This document shows positions 60,784-64,000 of a stretch of 64,000 bases of DNA, in pieces. Position 1 is the first letter of the stretch, and each line of letters starts with the position of its first letter. A program made the translations under genes and the position numbers. The stretch is from CAIRTT01 sp046075665 (GTDB lineage: Bacteria > Armatimonadota > Armatimonadia > Armatimonadales > Armatimonadaceae). Where the stretch lies: the NCBI GenBank assembly GCA_046075665.1, contig JBJTQN010000371.1:1-64000 (forward strand), read 5' to 3'. The notes beneath the pieces were generated by a model, which had not been told where the DNA came from, did not search any database, and was given only the letters and a program-made list of their open reading frames with translations.

Positions 60784-62736
60784 CTATAGTGTGCCTCCTA
60801 CAAGGCGGTCAAAGCGGGTTTCGTATTCAGCAAACAACGCCTCGATGGGCTTTAGGTAGTCTGTTTCACTTGTATCGAGAACCCCAAGTTCTTCTGCACA
60901 TTTTGTGGCAACCACTCTAAGGGCTGCACGGCGCTCAAGGATCTTTGACAGCTTCTGATTCAGCGTCGCGCCTGTCGTTTGGCCGAGCTCCATGGTGATG
61001 TAGACATCCGATGTCTTCAAGTAACGCTCCGTCAGCGATAGTGCTTTCAGGTAGCAAGCGATTTTGACATCCTTGGATGTCTCCGGTGCAGCAGCGATTT
61101 TTGCATAAGCAAAGACAGCATGCGTTTCGGTCAGCTCCGGAATAGCCTTGACTCTTCCAGGCAGTCCTTCTTCGACATCGATCAGCTTCTCCCAGGTTGC
61201 CAATGCATCCGCCGTATCCCCCGCTGCCTCCTGAGCTTCCGCAAGCGCACGGAGTACCTGTTGGTTGTTGCGGTCGCGCGCGACGGCATTGGATAGTGCG
61301 GTGATGCTTCCTTTGAGGTCACCTTTTGTCTCGAGTGCCTTGCCAAGAACGTAGTAGCGCCGTGCGGTTGGCTCGAGGTTGACCGCAATGTCTGGATGTC
61401 CGGTAGATGCGGTTGTGGATGGATTTTGCGGCCAGCCAGTTGCTCCCGATGCCATCACAAGTCCAAGAACGGCCGCGATACCGAATCCGGGAGTGCCAAA
61501 ACGGGAGCGCCCGGCGGTTGCGAGGGCACATCCGATGGCTACCCAGAGAATCAGCGCATTCCCGGGGATGGCGCTTTCTGAATCTAGGAAGCCACGCGCT
61601 GCGGCAACGATGATAACGACAGGGAGCGCCGAACCATGGACATCCGATGGGGCATCGGTTCCCTTTCGTGGACGACGGACCTGACCCGCAAGCGTCACGG
61701 TAAGAATCAGGAGGATTCCCAGAAGTGCAGGGAAGCCGCATTCGGATGCAAGCTGTAGGTAGCTGTTATGGGCCTGGCCTGTCCACTCAACAGTAGCGTA
61801 TTGACCGTATGTATTTGCAAAATTGCCGGGCCCATGCCCGGTGATTGGGCTTGCCTGAATCATCTGGATGGTCCCGTTCCAGGTCTCGCTCCGGAACGCA
61901 CCGGAGTGATCCTGCGAGCTTCCACCTGTGGTTCTGGCCAGGATGGTCTTGCTTTGCGTTGCAGCACCGATAACAAAGAGCCCCAAACCGATGGCAATCC
62001 ACTTGATGGGTACCCGGATGCCATCCCGAATGAAGGCAACAAGTAGGGTTAGGATTACGCCACCAACTCCGAGTGCGATTCCGCCGCGTGACCCTGTGGC
62101 GACGAGTGCAGCACCGAGCATCGCGAGCGAGAGCAATGAAGTCAGCCGGCGTGGTGTGGCGGTCGCTCCGAGGAGCTGCACGATGACAAAAGGCAATGCG
62201 GCACCGATATAGCCTGCAGCAAAGTTGGGTGAGAAGAAGGTTCCGACGCTTCGGTGCCCGGCATCTGGCGCGCTGATGGCTTCGAGGAGGATACTTCCGG
62301 CGGCAAGAGATGCTCCAAGCTGGATGACATCTACGATGCGCTGGCGTTGTTCAGGGACCAGCCACAGGCCAGCGGCAACAAGGCAGGCAGCGATATGGGT
62401 AAAGATATCCAATGTCCCGGGAAGCATCGTCCATAGGAAGACTTGGGATGTCAGTCCTTTTGAGTGGATGAGAAGGGATGCGACGGCGGAGCCACCGTAG
62501 AGGACGAGACCTAGCCAGGCTGCGCGCGATGGCCAGCTTCCTTTGAGAAGACTCGGAATACCCGTGAGCGCGGCAGCAAGCAGCATCAGAAAGCGGAGCG
62601 CATGCAGGGCTGCATCCGCACCAAACTGTTCACCCGCCGGGCTGCCTCCAATCAGGGGGGAGAGCAGTATAGCCAGAAGGAACAGAACAGGTCCCAGCTT
62701 TTTGGTGAGGTTTGATTGTGACTCTGATGTTGACAT
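60784..62736 (-). CDS. O-antigen ligase (WaaL/Wzy_C) family protein with TPR tail
   Basis: 650 residues. About ten membrane helices in the first 430 residues, with the Wzy_C signature GHGPGNFANTYGQY followed by QAHNSYLQLASECG. The remaining 200 residues form a helical TPR-like domain (LGKALETKGDLKGSITALSNAVARDRNNQQVLRALAEAQE). Such enzymes join polymerised glycan to lipid A-core, or polymerise repeats. Start ATG 62736 is 6 bp from the end of the next gene. Central gene of the polysaccharide block. Confidence 0.88.
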   Translation of the reverse strand: MSTSESQSNLTKKLGPVLFLLAILLSPLIGGSPAGEQFGADAALHALRFLMLLAAALTGIPSLLKGSWPSRAAWLGLVLYGGSAVASLLIHSKGLTSQVFLWTMLPGTLDIFTHIAACLVAAGLWLVPEQRQRIVDVIQLGASLAAGSILLEAISAPDAGHRSVGTFFSPNFAAGYIGAALPFVIVQLLGATATPRRLTSLLSLAMLGAALVATGSRGGIALGVGGVILTLLVAFIRDGIRVPIKWIAIGLGLFVIGAATQSKTILARTTGGSSQDHSGAFRSETWNGTIQMIQASPITGHGPGNFANTYGQYATVEWTGQAHNSYLQLASECGFPALLGILLILTVTLAGQVRRPRKGTDAPSDVHGSALPVVIIVAAARGFLDSESAIPGNALILWVAIGCALATAGRSRFGTPGFGIAAVLGLVMASGATGWPQNPSTTASTGHPDIAVNLEPTARRYYVLGKALETKGDLKGSITALSNAVARDRNNQQVLRALAEAQEAAGDTADALATWEKLIDVEEGLPGRVKAIPELTETHAVFAYAKIAAAPETSKDVKIACYLKALSLTERYLKTSDVYITMELGQTTGATLNQKLSKILERRAALRVVATKCAEELGVLDTSETDYLKPIEALFAEYETRFDRLVGGTL

Positions 62737-62742
62737 AGTCCG

Positions 62743-63660
62743 TTAGTCCGATGATTTCGCTTTGCGCTTTGAAAAGGCCTGGCCGGTGATGATTCGCTTG
62801 AGAATCCGAACAGATGCCCGCAGGATGGCCCAAGGCAATACCATCGCCGTTGCCCACGCCGGCGTCCGGGATGCGAAGAATGCTTTGTGTTTTCGCCAGA
62901 AGCGCACCATTGCCCGGCTGTGCTCCACAATCATCCTCTCGGCGACCTGATCGCTTGAACCACCGATTTTGTGGATTACATCGATGACGGGCGCATAGAC
63001 AACCCGCCACCCTGCTTCGTGAACGCGGAGGCTCCAGTCCATGTCTTCGCAGTACATAAAAAACGTCTTGTCATCCAAAGGACCAACCTGTTCAAGACAC
63101 GCGCGGCGCATTAGCATCGCGCAACCGCTCAGCCAGTCGACATCCAGTGGAGATGCATGGTCAAAATCACGCATCAGGTAATCTGCAGCCGGCTGGTTTT
63201 GCGGGAAGAGCTTGCCTAAGTAAACATTTCGGAACAATCCGGCTTGAGGGGTTGGCCACCGGCGACACGAAAATTGCAGCGTTTCATCCGGGTTTATGAC
63301 TTTCGGACCGATAAGACCGGCATCCGGCGTCGCATCCGCCCACTCAAGTAATGTGTCCAAACCACCTTTGGGTAACATCGCATCCGAGTTCAGGAGAAAA
63401 ACGTAATCACAATGGTTATCTGCTAAGGCTACATTGTTTCCGCCTGAGAACCCGAGGTTCGCGCCAGTTTCGCGCAGTTGAACATTTGGATATTCGGTAC
63501 GAACCATTTCCGGGGAGCCATCCGAGCTGTTGTTGTCCACGACGACCACTTCGACGCGGGACATTTCTGCGGTGCTGCCGGCGATGCTTGCCAAACAGGC
63601 ACGGAGGTCAGCTTTGGCATTCCAGCTGACGATAATCACTCTGACCGTGCTTTGCATCAT
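62743..63660 (-). CDS. Family 2 glycosyltransferase (rhamnosyltransferase-like)
   Basis: 305 residues. GT-A fold: VRVIIVSWNAKADLRACLASI, VVDNNSSDGSPEMV, LGFSGGNNVALAD, and the D-x-D-like FLLNSDAML, then acceptor motif SGCAMLMRRACLEQVGPLDDKTFFMYCEDMDWSLRVHEAGW. The C-terminus is hydrophobic and basic (ILRASVRILKRIITG). Overlaps the next gene by 4 bp. Likely adds a sugar (often rhamnose) to the surface polysaccharide. Confidence 0.9.
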   Translation of the reverse strand: MMQSTVRVIIVSWNAKADLRACLASIAGSTAEMSRVEVVVVDNNSSDGSPEMVRTEYPNVQLRETGANLGFSGGNNVALADNHCDYVFLLNSDAMLPKGGLDTLLEWADATPDAGLIGPKVINPDETLQFSCRRWPTPQAGLFRNVYLGKLFPQNQPAADYLMRDFDHASPLDVDWLSGCAMLMRRACLEQVGPLDDKTFFMYCEDMDWSLRVHEAGWRVVYAPVIDVIHKIGGSSDQVAERMIVEHSRAMVRFWRKHKAFFASRTPAWATAMVLPWAILRASVRILKRIITGQAFSKRKAKSSD

Positions 63661-64000
63661 TGCGAGGCTATTCTATCCGTCGGAAAGAGTGAGCTATGCG
63701 TTTGCCATACCGGTGTTCGTACCTGTCTTGTGCGGATGCACGCTTCCATCCAGAGCATTATCGAAAGCAATGGCCGCAGTGAATCCGTAGCGTAGTGTTT
63801 CTTCCAAAAGCATGCAAATGCACGCCGGCTCTCCCAAATCGCATCCTTGCGGATGGTACGTGTTGTACCGCCGTGGTCGTGGACAACAATCGCACTTGGG
63901 ATATATCTAAAATCCCAGCCAGCCTGACGTGCCCGAAGTGCCCAGTCAACATCATTGAAATACAAGGGAAACGCTTCGTCCATCTCACCGATGGCATCCC
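63657..64000 (-). CDS. Family 2 glycosyltransferase, 5' end outside window
   Basis: Partial: the last 114 codons. Begins at the window edge with AIGEMDEAFPLYFNDVDWALRARQAGW, the same acceptor block as in the previous enzyme, then VHDHGGTTRTIRKD, which is common in WcaA/rhamnosyltransferase-type enzymes. Adjacent and co-directional with a second GT2, ending inside its start (ATGA). The rest lies beyond 64000. Confidence 0.85.
   Translation of the reverse strand, partial: DAIGEMDEAFPLYFNDVDWALRARQAGWDFRYIPSAIVVHDHGGTTRTIRKDAIWESRRAFACFWKKHYATDSLRPLLSIMLWMEACIRTRQVRTPVWQTHSSLFPTDRIASQ

Noticed and set aside
1..64000. tRNA, rRNA, CRISPR array, integrase or transposase
   Set aside because: I scanned the gaps and found no cloverleaf-like sequence, no regularly spaced repeats and no recombinase or transposase; a tRNA search program would be decisive.

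Overview
What it is: 64 kb of a gene-dense bacterial chromosome of roughly 50-55% GC by eye. It has short intergenic gaps, many 1-4 bp gene overlaps and no rRNA, tRNA, CRISPR array or insertion sequence that I can see. A DUF1552/DUF1592-type pair, sialidase-like, phytanoyl-CoA-dioxygenase-like and glycoside hydrolase genes, an O-antigen-ligase-type protein and FtsEX point to a diderm, polysaccharide-using bacterium. Armatimonadota is my best guess, with Verrucomicrobiota, Planctomycetota or Acidobacteriota as alternatives; I hold this only weakly because no marker gene was compared. Layout, 1-11.4 kb (mostly minus strand): a truncated formylglycine-generating-enzyme-like lipoprotein, a SIMPL protein, an orphan pair resembling polysaccharide-degrading enzymes, a metallopeptidase with a DUF1552 and a giant haem-motif DUF1592-type protein, a DnaQ-like exonuclease and a glycosyltransferase. 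11.5-22.7 kb, chromosome maintenance: parA and parB overlap by 98 bp, two perfect parS sites lie just upstream and a third lies 9 kb away in front of a YqaJ-type exonuclease gene, so this is probably near the replication origin. LeuC, an HtrA-type protease, PhoU, a HAD phosphatase and an ABC ATPase lie among them. 22.7-29.5 kb, tryptophan: a trpL-like leader peptide with two Trp codons and an attenuator-type terminator precede trpE, a zinc-ribbon gene, an ABM-fold gene and trpG. Converging on them is thrS-trpD-trpC. 29.6-43.3 kb: sialidase-like protein, alpha/beta hydrolases, AI-2E-family transporter, mnmA, a lipoprotein, and a carbohydrate block (GH3 glucosidase, ketoglutarate-semialdehyde dehydrogenase, esterase). 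43.5-47.3 kb: the most unusual locus, three coupled genes. They encode a fused LicC-like nucleotidyltransferase plus LicA-like kinase, a protein that looks like a distant Dit1/PvcA (isonitrile synthase) relative, and a LicD-type phosphotransferase. I read it as a surface phospho-head-group decoration cassette, possibly horizontally acquired. 47.2-56.6 kb: GNAT, small secreted protein, gltD, a GH10-like enzyme with a changed acid/base motif, a dioxygenase, GT4, and the coupled mtaB-ftsE-ftsX. 56.7-64 kb: a Gfo/Idh/MocA oxidoreductase with a tandem-duplicated 3' end and terminator, then a polysaccharide block (methyltransferase, O-antigen ligase, two GT2 enzymes, the last truncated). Across the window the pentamer GGATG/CATCC is strongly over-represented in most genes but much sparser in the lic-like cassette.
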